Shown here in pieces: positions 1 to 5,187 of a stretch of DNA of 5,187 bases (position 1 is the stretch's first letter; each line of letters opens with the position of its first letter). The notes below the pieces were generated by a model. That model ran no database searches. It worked only from the letters and a program-made list of their open reading frames with translations, and was not told the origin of the DNA. Source of the DNA: Terriglobus sp. GTDB taxonomy: Bacteria; Acidobacteriota; Terriglobia; Terriglobales; Acidobacteriaceae. The stretch lies in NCBI GenBank assembly GCA_023265355.1, contig JAHFTZ010000207.1, positions 1-5,187 of the forward strand, in the 5' to 3' direction. A program made the position numbers and the translations under genes.

Positions 1-2
1 TG

Positions 3-974
3 GTTGAGACGACGGTCGGTCGCGCACCAGACGGTGGCGGTGTCCGTACCGCTGCGGTCACGACAAATGGAGAAGTGCCCACCAACCAAAATGCGAAAGC
101 ATTCCTGTACTACACCTATGTTCAACCGAATTATTTCCAGACGCTAGGTATAGAGCACGTCGCAGGTCGCAACTTTTCAGTTCAGGGTGGAGAGTCTGAG
201 GCATCGGTGATCCTGAGCGAGTCTGCCGCGAAGCGCCTGTGGCCAGGAGAAAATCCAATTGGTCGAAGCCTGCGCCTCGGCGCGGGTGACCTGTACCGCA
301 ACAAGGGAGAGAAACTGCCCAATGGACCGACGTTCCAGGTGATTGGCATGGTGCATGACGTGCTGGGCCAGATGACCGACGGAAGCGATGTCGAACAGAT
401 TTACGTACCCATGCAAGTAGACAAGACGCAGACTGGGCCTTTGCTGGTGCGTACGCAGATGGAGAGCGCAGCGTTCAAGGAGGCGCTGCGTCCGGTGATG
501 GCAACTCTCGATCCGGATGTTGTGTTCATCTCTGCCTCCTTAGAGGAGATGTTGCGGCAGACTCCGCGCTTTTTGGTGTCCACCTTTTCTGCGGCGATTG
601 CTTCTTCCACTGGTGCAGTCGGCCTAGTTCTGGCACTCATGGGCATTTACGGGACGGTCAGTTATATCGTTGTTCTGCGCACACGCGAGGTAGGCATTCG
701 TATGGCGCTTGGAGCGAGCAGGCCGAACATCATTCGCCTGATCCTGCGTGAGAGCACACGGCCCGTGATGGTTGGGATTCTTGCAGGGATAGTGTTCTCG
801 ATGGGCGCGGTGTATCTGTTGCGCGGTGTTCTCTATGGTCTGAGCACGGTGGATAGCGGACTCGCCTTTGCCTGCGTGTCGGTGCTGTTCTTCCTGATTG
901 CCCTGTTGGCGGCCTACATGCCTTCGCGGCGAGCGACCCGGATCGATCCAATCGTAGCGCTTCGGTATGAGTAA
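3..974 (+). CDS. ADOP-type MacB/FtsX permease, C-terminal part (5' end outside window)
   Basis: The open frame runs from the window edge to a TAA stop, giving about 323 visible residues; the full protein probably starts well upstream, so the internal GTG at 75 is not a credible start. The first half is the periplasmic MacB-PCD type domain: a YTYVQPNYFQTLGI stretch followed by GRNF, then an AKRLWPGENPIGR segment typical of this family. After it come three hydrophobic segments at roughly visible residues 195-220, 255-275 and 287-305. The loop after the first carries RTREVGIRMALGA, and the protein ends in PSRRATRIDPIVALRYE; both are hallmark FtsX-domain signatures of the acidobacterial duplicated orphan permeases. 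Such proteins are inner-membrane permeases usually found without an adjacent ATPase gene; their substrates are mostly unknown. No ATPase gene is visible here. The family call is firm; transport function and substrate cannot be read from the sequence. Confidence 0.92.
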   Translation, partial: VETTVGRAPDGGGVRTAAVTTNGEVPTNQNAKAFLYYTYVQPNYFQTLGIEHVAGRNFSVQGGESEASVILSESAAKRLWPGENPIGRSLRLGAGDLYRNKGEKLPNGPTFQVIGMVHDVLGQMTDGSDVEQIYVPMQVDKTQTGPLLVRTQMESAAFKEALRPVMATLDPDVVFISASLEEMLRQTPRFLVSTFSAAIASSTGAVGLVLALMGIYGTVSYIVVLRTREVGIRMALGASRPNIIRLILRESTRPVMVGILAGIVFSMGAVYLLRGVLYGLSTVDSGLAFACVSVLFFLIALLAAYMPSRRATRIDPIVALRYE

Positions 975-1098
975 GCAAACCTTTGGTTCGCTGGTGCATA
1001 GTCTGGTCCTCGACCGGATGTCCTTCGATGCCAACGGCAACATCGTACCGGTGAAGATGACGAAGGATGGACCCCGGCCTCAGCCTTTGCCGAAGTAG
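967..1098 (+). pseudogene. Probable remnant: C-terminal tail of a GH43-like glycoside hydrolase
   Basis: A 43-codon frame opens with an ATG that overlaps the last codons of the permease and ends at TAG 1096-1098. An in-frame stop at 955-957 prevents any longer reading. The peptide, MSKQTFGSLVHSLVLDRM then SFDANGNIVPVKMTKDGP, resembles the end of GH43 enzymes, where a V/C-D-R/x-L/M-x-(Y/F)-(N/D)-x-(D/N)-G-x-I-x-x-V pattern is common. The resemblance is from memory of the family, not a search. GH43 enzymes are several hundred residues long, so this would be only the terminal ~35 residues with the catalytic five-bladed propeller missing. No ribosome binding site is obvious before the ATG. The simplest reading is that a deletion or recombination joined the permease end to the last part of a lost glycosidase gene, with the breakpoint near 970-985. 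Alternatives are a genuine translationally coupled small protein or chance coding. Confidence 0.5.
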
Positions 1099-1100
1099 TT

Positions 1101-2396
1101 TTAGCTCAACTCTCCGCTAGGCCCCGGGACGCCCAGAGGCGGGAGATGAAACGCCTGCTCGATTACGTCGACTGCCTTTTCCAGCCCATTGGTTCGAACG
1201 ATGGCTTCCTTTATCTTCATCGCATTCTGTCGATACTCCGGATTACTCAAAACCTCATCGATGAGGGGCGAAAGCCGGGCCCTGGTCAGATTTTTGATCG
1301 GAAGAAAGGCGCCAGTCCGCATGTAGGCGATCCTCGCAGCAACGCCTGGTTGATCGATTGAAACCGGGATCGCAACCATGGGGACACCCTGCGTCAGAGA
1401 TTCAAGGGCTGTGTTCAGACCGGCGTGAGTGATACAAAGGGTGGCACGCTTGAGAAGTTCCATCTGGGGAGCATTCTTTACGACAATGCAATTGGGAGGG
1501 AGCAGGCTTAGCTTTTCAGGATCGAGCGTGGGTCCGATAGAGAGCACAAGCTGCACTCCAGATCTCTCGCCCACCGCATCCGCGATCGTCTGGAATACGG
1601 ATTCGAGACCGTTCTGGAGCGTTCCCATGGAGGCGTAGACCAAGGGTTCACCTGTCAACCTGTCCCACGGAAAATCGGATTCGATTCTTCCCAGTCCATC
1701 GTGGAATGGGCCCGTGTAGTGAAACTGTGCGGGCCAGTGCGAACTCTCGAAGTCAAACTCTTTGGGCATCTGGGTGAGCCAGGCTAGGGGCGAAATCGTG
1801 GCGTAGGGATTGTTCCAATCGATCTTCAGGCCGACGCGCTCTGCATATCCGCGCGCGATGGAGAGGATGGGTTCGTACATCTGCAGCAGATTGCGTGCGC
1901 CTGCCTGATTTCTCGCGAATGCCTCAGGGGTCGTCTCATGGGGCCAGTCAAAGGTACAGGGTGGCGTTGCTCCGCTAAGATCGGTGGGAAGAGCGTTTGA
2001 GATATGCACGTACGGCATGCCCAGATGCATCGGAACACAACCTAAGCCGCGATCAACTTCGTCGAGGATGAGCGCATCCGCTTTGACGTCCCGCAGTGCC
2101 TGCGGCAGATTCCTGAAAGACGATTCCATGTTGGCGGAAACCAGGCGCATGACCATTTCCAGAGCTTCCTGTCCCTGCAGCTTGTTCAACTGGTCAAGAG
2201 ATTTGGCGAGCGAACCGACGGGGAATTCCTTCTCGCTAAATGGGACATATGGAAGGTGCGCGGCTCGCACAAAGGGTTCGGTATCCGGAACGGATAAGAA
2301 CACCACATCGTGCCCACGAGCTTTAAGCTTACGGGCGAGTGTGGTGGTGGGATTAAGATGTCCCTTTACGCGAACCCCTAGAAATGCAACTCTCAT
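1101..2396 (-). CDS. GT1-type (MGT/CrtX/UDP-glucosyltransferase-like) glycosyltransferase
   Basis: A complete 431-residue protein, the usual length for a bacterial GT-B fold family 1 glycosyltransferase, which moves a sugar from a nucleotide sugar to a small lipophilic acceptor in the cytoplasm. The N-terminal acceptor domain opens with MRVAFLGVRVKGHLNP; His13 of GHxNP matches the catalytic base of the MGT group, and Asp112 is a candidate partner acid. The C-terminal donor domain starts near residue 250 with LVYASMGT, followed by NAPQMELLKRA at 308-318 and the UDPGT signature HAGLNTALE at 324-332; D348-Q349 ends the signature and would contact the donor hexose. No signal peptide or membrane segment is seen. 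The start is supported by AAGAGG four bases upstream of ATG. The acceptor is unknown: carotenoid (CrtX-like), macrolide, polyketide or sterol are all possible, and no biosynthetic neighbour helps. GC is lower than in the genes to its right. Confidence 0.9.
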   Translation of the reverse strand: MRVAFLGVRVKGHLNPTTTLARKLKARGHDVVFLSVPDTEPFVRAAHLPYVPFSEKEFPVGSLAKSLDQLNKLQGQEALEMVMRLVSANMESSFRNLPQALRDVKADALILDEVDRGLGCVPMHLGMPYVHISNALPTDLSGATPPCTFDWPHETTPEAFARNQAGARNLLQMYEPILSIARGYAERVGLKIDWNNPYATISPLAWLTQMPKEFDFESSHWPAQFHYTGPFHDGLGRIESDFPWDRLTGEPLVYASMGTLQNGLESVFQTIADAVGERSGVQLVLSIGPTLDPEKLSLLPPNCIVVKNAPQMELLKRATLCITHAGLNTALESLTQGVPMVAIPVSIDQPGVAARIAYMRTGAFLPIKNLTRARLSPLIDEVLSNPEYRQNAMKIKEAIVRTNGLEKAVDVIEQAFHLPPLGVPGPSGELS

Positions 2397-2560
2397 TCAA
2401 CCTCTTCAAGCTTGCCCATTGATGGCTGGCTATGAATAGGGACAAGAATGCGGGGAAAATATTCCCACCTCTTCATAAAAAAGAGAATCTCTCAGGCACA
2501 CGTGACATGATCTGTCCGTGAAAGAAAAAATCTATCGAAAATAATAGTTCGTGATCTTGT
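2397..2560. other. AT-rich spacer between the esterase stop and the glycosyltransferase start
   Basis: The part nearest the esterase is strikingly AT-rich (about 25% GC over 2521-2560). It probably holds the end of the esterase transcript and the glycosyltransferase control region. Visible elements are a perfect inverted repeat GGGAA-AATA-TTCCC at 2453-2466, another AGAGA-A-TCTCT at 2482-2492, a CACGTG palindrome just beyond it, and an 8-bp direct repeat CCTCTTCA at 2401-2408 and 2468-2475. On the minus strand a 27-codon frame (ATG at 2476-2474) ends in an ATGA overlap with the glycosyltransferase start. I could not settle on a sigma-70 promoter; TATTAT (minus strand, 2546-2541) is a plausible -10 but has no good -35. 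Confidence 0.4.
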
Positions 2561-3892
2561 TTAGTGCAGGTGCATCTCCATGAACTTAAGATATGCGTCC
2601 CAATCGAAGGCCGTGACGTCGTGCTTGCCGGTGCGCAGGTGGTAGCCGACGTCGTGCATGACGGGGGTGTCGAGCGGCGGTTGTTCGTCGACGCCTAATC
2701 CCTGTTTGCCGAAGAGGGCGTAGACGCGACCGACATCTTTTGCGCTGAGGAACTCGCCGAGAGGATCGCTCCACGCGTCGCCGATGGCGGAGCCGACGTA
2801 GACGGGGCGCGGTGCGGTAAGGGAGATCAGAAGGTTGCCGTCGAAGGGCGTTTCGGCGTCGCGGTTTGCCCAGTGCCCGAAGGCCGGTGTGAACCAGTAG
2901 GGAAACTTGTCCCAGAGGTGGGCGATAGGTTCGCCCTGTAGACGATGCAGGATGGAGTCGCCTGCTTTGCCTCCTTCATTACTGAGCAGAAGCCAGAAGC
3001 GCGTGTCTGTGGCGGAGGTCCAGTCGGCGGTCTTGGCCAGGCGCGAGTGGCCGGTGATGGCGACGTGGAGCGGGTCGACGTTGGGGTCGGTCTGCAGGTA
3101 GTCCAGCGCGCGTGAAGAGCCCCATGCCCAGACGCTGAAGGCTCCCCAATCGCCGACGGCGGGAGCGGTCTGGCCCGGACGGAAGAAGAGCGGGCGCACG
3201 CCGAAAGGCCAGCCTCCCTTTCCGTCGGGTTCGAGGTCGGCGTAGTAGAAGGTGGCGAGGCCGAAGCCGTGTTGGAGAATCTTCCTTGCCTGCCACTGGC
3301 TGTGTCCCTGGATGAGTTGGTGTGTGCGGTCGGCCTCGGTAGCGGGATGGGCGTCGGTGAAGGCGAGATCGCGATCGGGCAGACCCGTCGGCCAGGCCGT
3401 GCCCAAGGGAACGCCGGGGTCGTCCGCTGTGGCCCATGTTCCGGCGAAAGATACACCAAGGACGACGGGGACCCGTTCGGATTTCTTCGCGAGCGGAGTG
3501 TAGAGGAGCAGGTGCATTTCGCGTGCTGTATGCGGAAACTGGCGCGCCACGGCGGCAGAGGGCGCGGGGAAGAAGAGCGTGATGCGTTTGCGCAGAGCGA
3601 TTCCGGCGAGCGAGCCGGAGGTTACGGGGGCGACCTCGTCCACGTGCCAGCGGAGCTTCTTTTCCGTTCCCGGTGGCCTCTGGCCGTACTCTTCGCGCTC
3701 GAAGATCTGGAAGATCTCTGCACGGCGGGCGGGCCATTGTTTTGCGCTGGCGACGGTGGTGCCGTCGTTGAAGCGGAGCGGGTCGAGCATCGGGCTTGGG
3801 GCCGAGGTGGCCGCGAGCGTGGGAGGTGTCTGTGCCGAGGCGGTGAGCGACAGCAGAAGAAGATTGGCGGCGAGAAATGTCGCTGACATCAT
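2561..3892 (-). CDS. CE15-like 4-O-methyl-glucuronoyl methylesterase / exported alpha/beta hydrolase
   Basis: A secreted alpha/beta hydrolase of carbohydrate esterase family 15, which cleaves ester bonds between lignin alcohols and glucuronic acid on xylan. The frame can open at GTG 3913 (450 residues; an in-frame TGA lies directly upstream) or at the tandem ATGs 3892 and 3889. I prefer 3892 because it leaves a clean Sec signal peptide, MMSATFLAANLLLLSLTASA, ending before QTPP, but neither choice has a clear ribosome binding site. In GTG numbering the core shows WGAFSVWAWGSSRALDYL (256-273), then the nucleophile elbow TGHSRLAK with Ser290, Glu313 in SNEGG, Asp379 in GDAWSDP, and His431 in GKHDVTAFDW. 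Ser-to-Glu is 23 residues and Ser-to-His 141, the spacing I recall for the characterised bacterial enzyme OtCE15A, so the triad looks intact. The usual RLGK is RLAK here. It is divergent from a Tat-exported oxidoreductase, suggesting a shared hemicellulose role. Confidence 0.9.
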   Translation of the reverse strand: MMSATFLAANLLLLSLTASAQTPPTLAATSAPSPMLDPLRFNDGTTVASAKQWPARRAEIFQIFEREEYGQRPPGTEKKLRWHVDEVAPVTSGSLAGIALRKRITLFFPAPSAAVARQFPHTAREMHLLLYTPLAKKSERVPVVLGVSFAGTWATADDPGVPLGTAWPTGLPDRDLAFTDAHPATEADRTHQLIQGHSQWQARKILQHGFGLATFYYADLEPDGKGGWPFGVRPLFFRPGQTAPAVGDWGAFSVWAWGSSRALDYLQTDPNVDPLHVAITGHSRLAKTADWTSATDTRFWLLLSNEGGKAGDSILHRLQGEPIAHLWDKFPYWFTPAFGHWANRDAETPFDGNLLISLTAPRPVYVGSAIGDAWSDPLGEFLSAKDVGRVYALFGKQGLGVDEQPPLDTPVMHDVGYHLRTGKHDVTAFDWDAYLKFMEMHLH

Positions 3893-3940
3893 AGACCACA
3901 GATTGTGGCACACTCATTCGGCAGGAGGCATTTAGATTTT
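3893..3940. promoter_or_regulatory. Very short divergent control region with inverted repeat
   Basis: Only about 48 bp separate the preferred start codons of the esterase (leftward) and oxidoreductase (rightward). A perfect inverted repeat CCACA-GAT-TGTGG lies at 3896-3908, a shape and size compatible with a regulator half-site pair or a short hairpin. With so little room the promoters must extend into the flanking genes. Weak candidates are a rightward TTGGCG (3864-3869), 17-bp spacer, CATCAT (3887-3892), and a leftward -10 TAAAAT on the minus strand at 3941-3936 with no good -35. Both are pattern matches only. Confidence 0.35.
3923..3928 (+). promoter_or_regulatory. Ribosome binding site deciding the oxidoreductase start
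   Basis: AGGAGG is a full Shine-Dalgarno match, 12 nt before ATG 3941. The spacing is longer than ideal, but the site favours this ATG over the in-frame GTG at 3905, which would lie upstream of the site and would put extra residues in front of the twin-arginine signal. Confidence 0.65.
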
Positions 3941-5020
3941 ATGAATCGTAGAGATTTCACGCGACTCTCCGCCCTTTCGCTGGCCGCTACCCAGTTGCAT
4001 GCACGGTTGGGTGCGCAGACCTCCGTGCCCTCGAAGAAGATGGGCTTCGCCGTCATCGGCCTGGGCGTGATCGCCAAGGATTTCATGGAAGAGGTTGCGT
4101 CCTCGCAGAGCGTGGAAGTGGTAGCGTTTGTGACCGGCCATCCCGACAAAGCGAAGGAGTGGGCGCAGCGATACAACCGTCCGGACGCGAAGATCTACAC
4201 CTACGACCAGATGGATCAGATGCGCTCTAACCCTGCGATCACGGCGGTCTACGTGGCGACGCCGAATGCGATCCATCCGGCGAACACCATCGCAGCGGCG
4301 AAGGCCGGGAAGCATGTGTTGTGCGAGAAGCCTATGGCGAGCACGTCGGCCGAGGCGCGCACGATGATCGAAGCCTGCCGCGCGGCGAATGTGAAGCTGA
4401 TGATCGCCTATCGCATGCAGTACGAGCCTCTGCATCTGAAGGCGCGGGAGATGATCTCCTCCGGAGCGCTGGGCAAGGTGGTGGAGGCGCAGGGGTCGTT
4501 CGGCTTCAATAGCAGGCCGAATGTCTGGCGTCTGAATAAAAAGCTGGCGGGCGGCGGACCTCTGCTCGATGTGGGTGTCTATCCCCTGAACGCGATCCGC
4601 TTCCTTCTGGGAGAAGATCCCGCGGCCTACACCGCCGTGGCGACGACGCAGGACACGACCTCCGGGCGCTTCAAGGAAGTCGAAGAGACGGTGGCGTGGA
4701 CGATGAAGTTTCCCTCCGGCGCTCTCGCCGCCTGCACGACGAGCTATGGTGCCAACCTGCCGGGGACGCTGCAGATTCATGGCGAAAAGGGCATGCTTTC
4801 GTTCGAGAATCCTTATGGGAATGGCGGTATTCATCTGGTCGGGAAAGGCGACGCCAAGATCGACCTTAGCAGCCCGAAGCAGGCCACTCAGCTACGGCTT
4901 GAGGCCGAGGCGCTGGCGGAGAATATCCGTACGAATACAGAGCCGAGGGCCAATGGCGAAGTGGGCTTGAAGGACCATCTTTCGATGGAAGCGATCTATA
5001 AGGCTGCGGGGATTTCGTAG
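3941..5020 (+). CDS. Tat-exported Gfo/Idh/MocA family oxidoreductase (glucose-fructose oxidoreductase-like)
   Basis: A 359-residue NAD(P)-dependent sugar oxidoreductase. The N-terminus MNRRDFTRLSALSLAA is a twin-arginine signal (Arg3-Arg4), ending near LGAQTS, so the folded, cofactor-loaded protein should be exported to the periplasm, as in Zymomonas glucose-fructose oxidoreductase. The Rossmann domain begins at KKMGFAVIGLGVIA (32-45); the third glycine of GxGxxG is Ala45. VATPNAIH (105-112) and the family motif EKP at 129-131 follow. The second half contains GGGPLLDVGVYPLN (204-217), where Lys130, Asp210 and Tyr214 match in spacing the Lys129, Asp213 and Tyr217 that I recall as catalytic in the Zymomonas enzyme. 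Length is normal for the family and the protein looks intact. Its substrate is unknown; glucose-fructose oxidoreductase, 1,5-anhydrofructose reductase and other sugar dehydrogenases share this architecture. It is divergent from the CE15-like esterase and upstream, on the same strand, of another exported protein. Confidence 0.9.
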   Translation: MNRRDFTRLSALSLAATQLHARLGAQTSVPSKKMGFAVIGLGVIAKDFMEEVASSQSVEVVAFVTGHPDKAKEWAQRYNRPDAKIYTYDQMDQMRSNPAITAVYVATPNAIHPANTIAAAKAGKHVLCEKPMASTSAEARTMIEACRAANVKLMIAYRMQYEPLHLKAREMISSGALGKVVEAQGSFGFNSRPNVWRLNKKLAGGGPLLDVGVYPLNAIRFLLGEDPAAYTAVATTQDTTSGRFKEVEETVAWTMKFPSGALAACTTSYGANLPGTLQIHGEKGMLSFENPYGNGGIHLVGKGDAKIDLSSPKQATQLRLEAEALAENIRTNTEPRANGEVGLKDHLSMEAIYKAAGIS

Positions 5021-5030
5021 CAATCGTCAC

Positions 5031-5060
5031 TTGACCGAGAGATCGGGAGGCGGGTACACA
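5031..5060 (+). promoter_or_regulatory. Candidate sigma-70 promoter for the gene starting at 5089
   Basis: TTGACC at 5031-5036 matches five of six bases of the -35 consensus, followed after 18 bp by TACACA (5055-5060), a weak -10 with three of six matches. A transcript from here would have a short leader of about 20 nt holding the AGGAGG site. It lies directly after the oxidoreductase stop, so cotranscription with that gene is equally possible. Pattern match only. Confidence 0.3.
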
Positions 5061-5075
5061 TTCCTTCCCATGGAC

Positions 5076-5081
5076 AGGAGG
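5076..5081 (+). promoter_or_regulatory. Strong ribosome binding site for the truncated 3'-end gene
   Basis: AGGAGG sits 7 nt before ATG 5089, near-ideal spacing. It selects this ATG over the one at 5070, whose frame closes after 22 codons. Confidence 0.75.
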
Positions 5082-5088
5082 CTCCGAG

Positions 5089-5187
5089 ATGAGATGGGCT
5101 CTGGTGAGTGTGCTGGGTTTGTTGCTGGGGGTGTCTGAATCGAGTTTGGCAGCGCAAACGGAGTCTCCGCATCGCAAGGGACCTCAT
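5089..5187 (+). CDS. Start of an exported protein of unknown function (3' end outside window)
   Basis: Thirty-three codons are visible from an ATG preceded by a near-perfect ribosome binding site, and the frame is open to the window edge. The peptide begins MRWALVSVLGLLLGVSESSL and continues AAQTESPHRKGPH: a charged Arg2, a hydrophobic core at about residues 4-15, and a likely signal peptidase I site around SLA-AQ or AAQ-T. This makes it a Sec-exported periplasmic or outer protein. The mature part visible is too short to assign a family. It lies 68 bp after the oxidoreductase on the same strand, so the two may form an operon, which would fit a set of exported carbohydrate-active proteins together with the CE15-like esterase. 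The gene call is strong because of the ribosome binding site plus signal peptide; the function is unknown. Confidence 0.75.
   Translation, partial: MRWALVSVLGLLLGVSESSLAAQTESPHRKGPH

Noticed and set aside
75..77. GTG as the start of the permease
   Set aside because: The frame is open to the window edge and the conserved periplasmic domain is already under way, so the gene clearly begins upstream.
1984..2439. 151-codon plus-strand frame opposite the start of the glycosyltransferase
   Set aside because: Antisense to the conserved N-terminal domain, serine/arginine-rich, no recognisable family.
2525..2550. Possible intrinsic terminator after the esterase (minus-strand CTAT...ATAG followed by a T run)
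   Set aside because: The stem is only four A/T-rich pairs with an eight-base loop, too weak to call even though six T follow.
3269..3886. 205-codon plus-strand frame opposite the esterase
   Set aside because: Glycine/arginine-rich antisense shadow without domain features or a convincing ribosome binding site.
2979..3917. 312-codon minus-strand frame overlapping the esterase in another frame
   Set aside because: Low-complexity Arg/Pro/Ser-rich translation; the overlapping frame has the catalytic CE15 motifs and signal peptide, so this is a shadow.
3905..3940. GTG 3905 as the oxidoreductase start, adding 12 residues
   Set aside because: It would lie upstream of the AGGAGG site and place extra residues before the twin-arginine motif; ATG 3941 explains both better.
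3932..4834. 300-codon open frame on the minus strand opposite the oxidoreductase
   Set aside because: Its translation is arginine- and histidine-rich with no recognisable domain, and it lies wholly antisense to a well-supported gene in a high-GC region, where long shadow frames are expected.

Overview
The window most likely comes from an Acidobacteriota chromosome, probably a soil plant-polymer degrader of the Terriglobia type. That is an inference from gene content: a C-terminal ADOP-type (acidobacterial duplicated orphan permease) MacB/FtsX permease, an exported CE15-type glucuronoyl esterase, a Tat-exported Gfo/Idh/MocA oxidoreductase, and what looks like the tail of a GH43 glycosidase. 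No RNA gene, CRISPR array, insertion sequence or phage gene was seen.

Layout. Bases 3-974 (+) are the last ~323 codons of the permease; its 5' part lies outside the window. Overlapping its stop is a 43-codon open frame (967-1098, +) that reads like the last residues of a GH43-family enzyme and is probably a gene remnant. It meets, tail to tail with 2 nt between stop codons, a complete GT1-type glycosyltransferase (1101-2396, -). An AT-rich 164-bp spacer (2397-2560) separates that gene from a CE15-like carbohydrate esterase (2561 to about 3892, -). Divergent from the esterase, across only about 48 bp, is the Gfo/Idh/MocA oxidoreductase (3941-5020, +). A new gene starts at 5089 (+) with a strong ribosome binding site and a Sec-type signal peptide, and runs off the window end.

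How the genes may work together. The esterase and the oxidoreductase both carry export signals, share a very short divergent control region and have similar high GC. Together they suggest periplasmic handling of glucuronoxylan-derived material: the esterase would cut lignin-glucuronate ester links, and the oxidoreductase would act on a released sugar. This pairing is inferred from position only. The permease and glycosyltransferase look unrelated to that pair and have visibly lower GC in the lines I counted. Most of the window is ordinary accessory metabolism. I see no convincing undescribed system; the points most worth checking are the GH43-like remnant and the compact divergent region.
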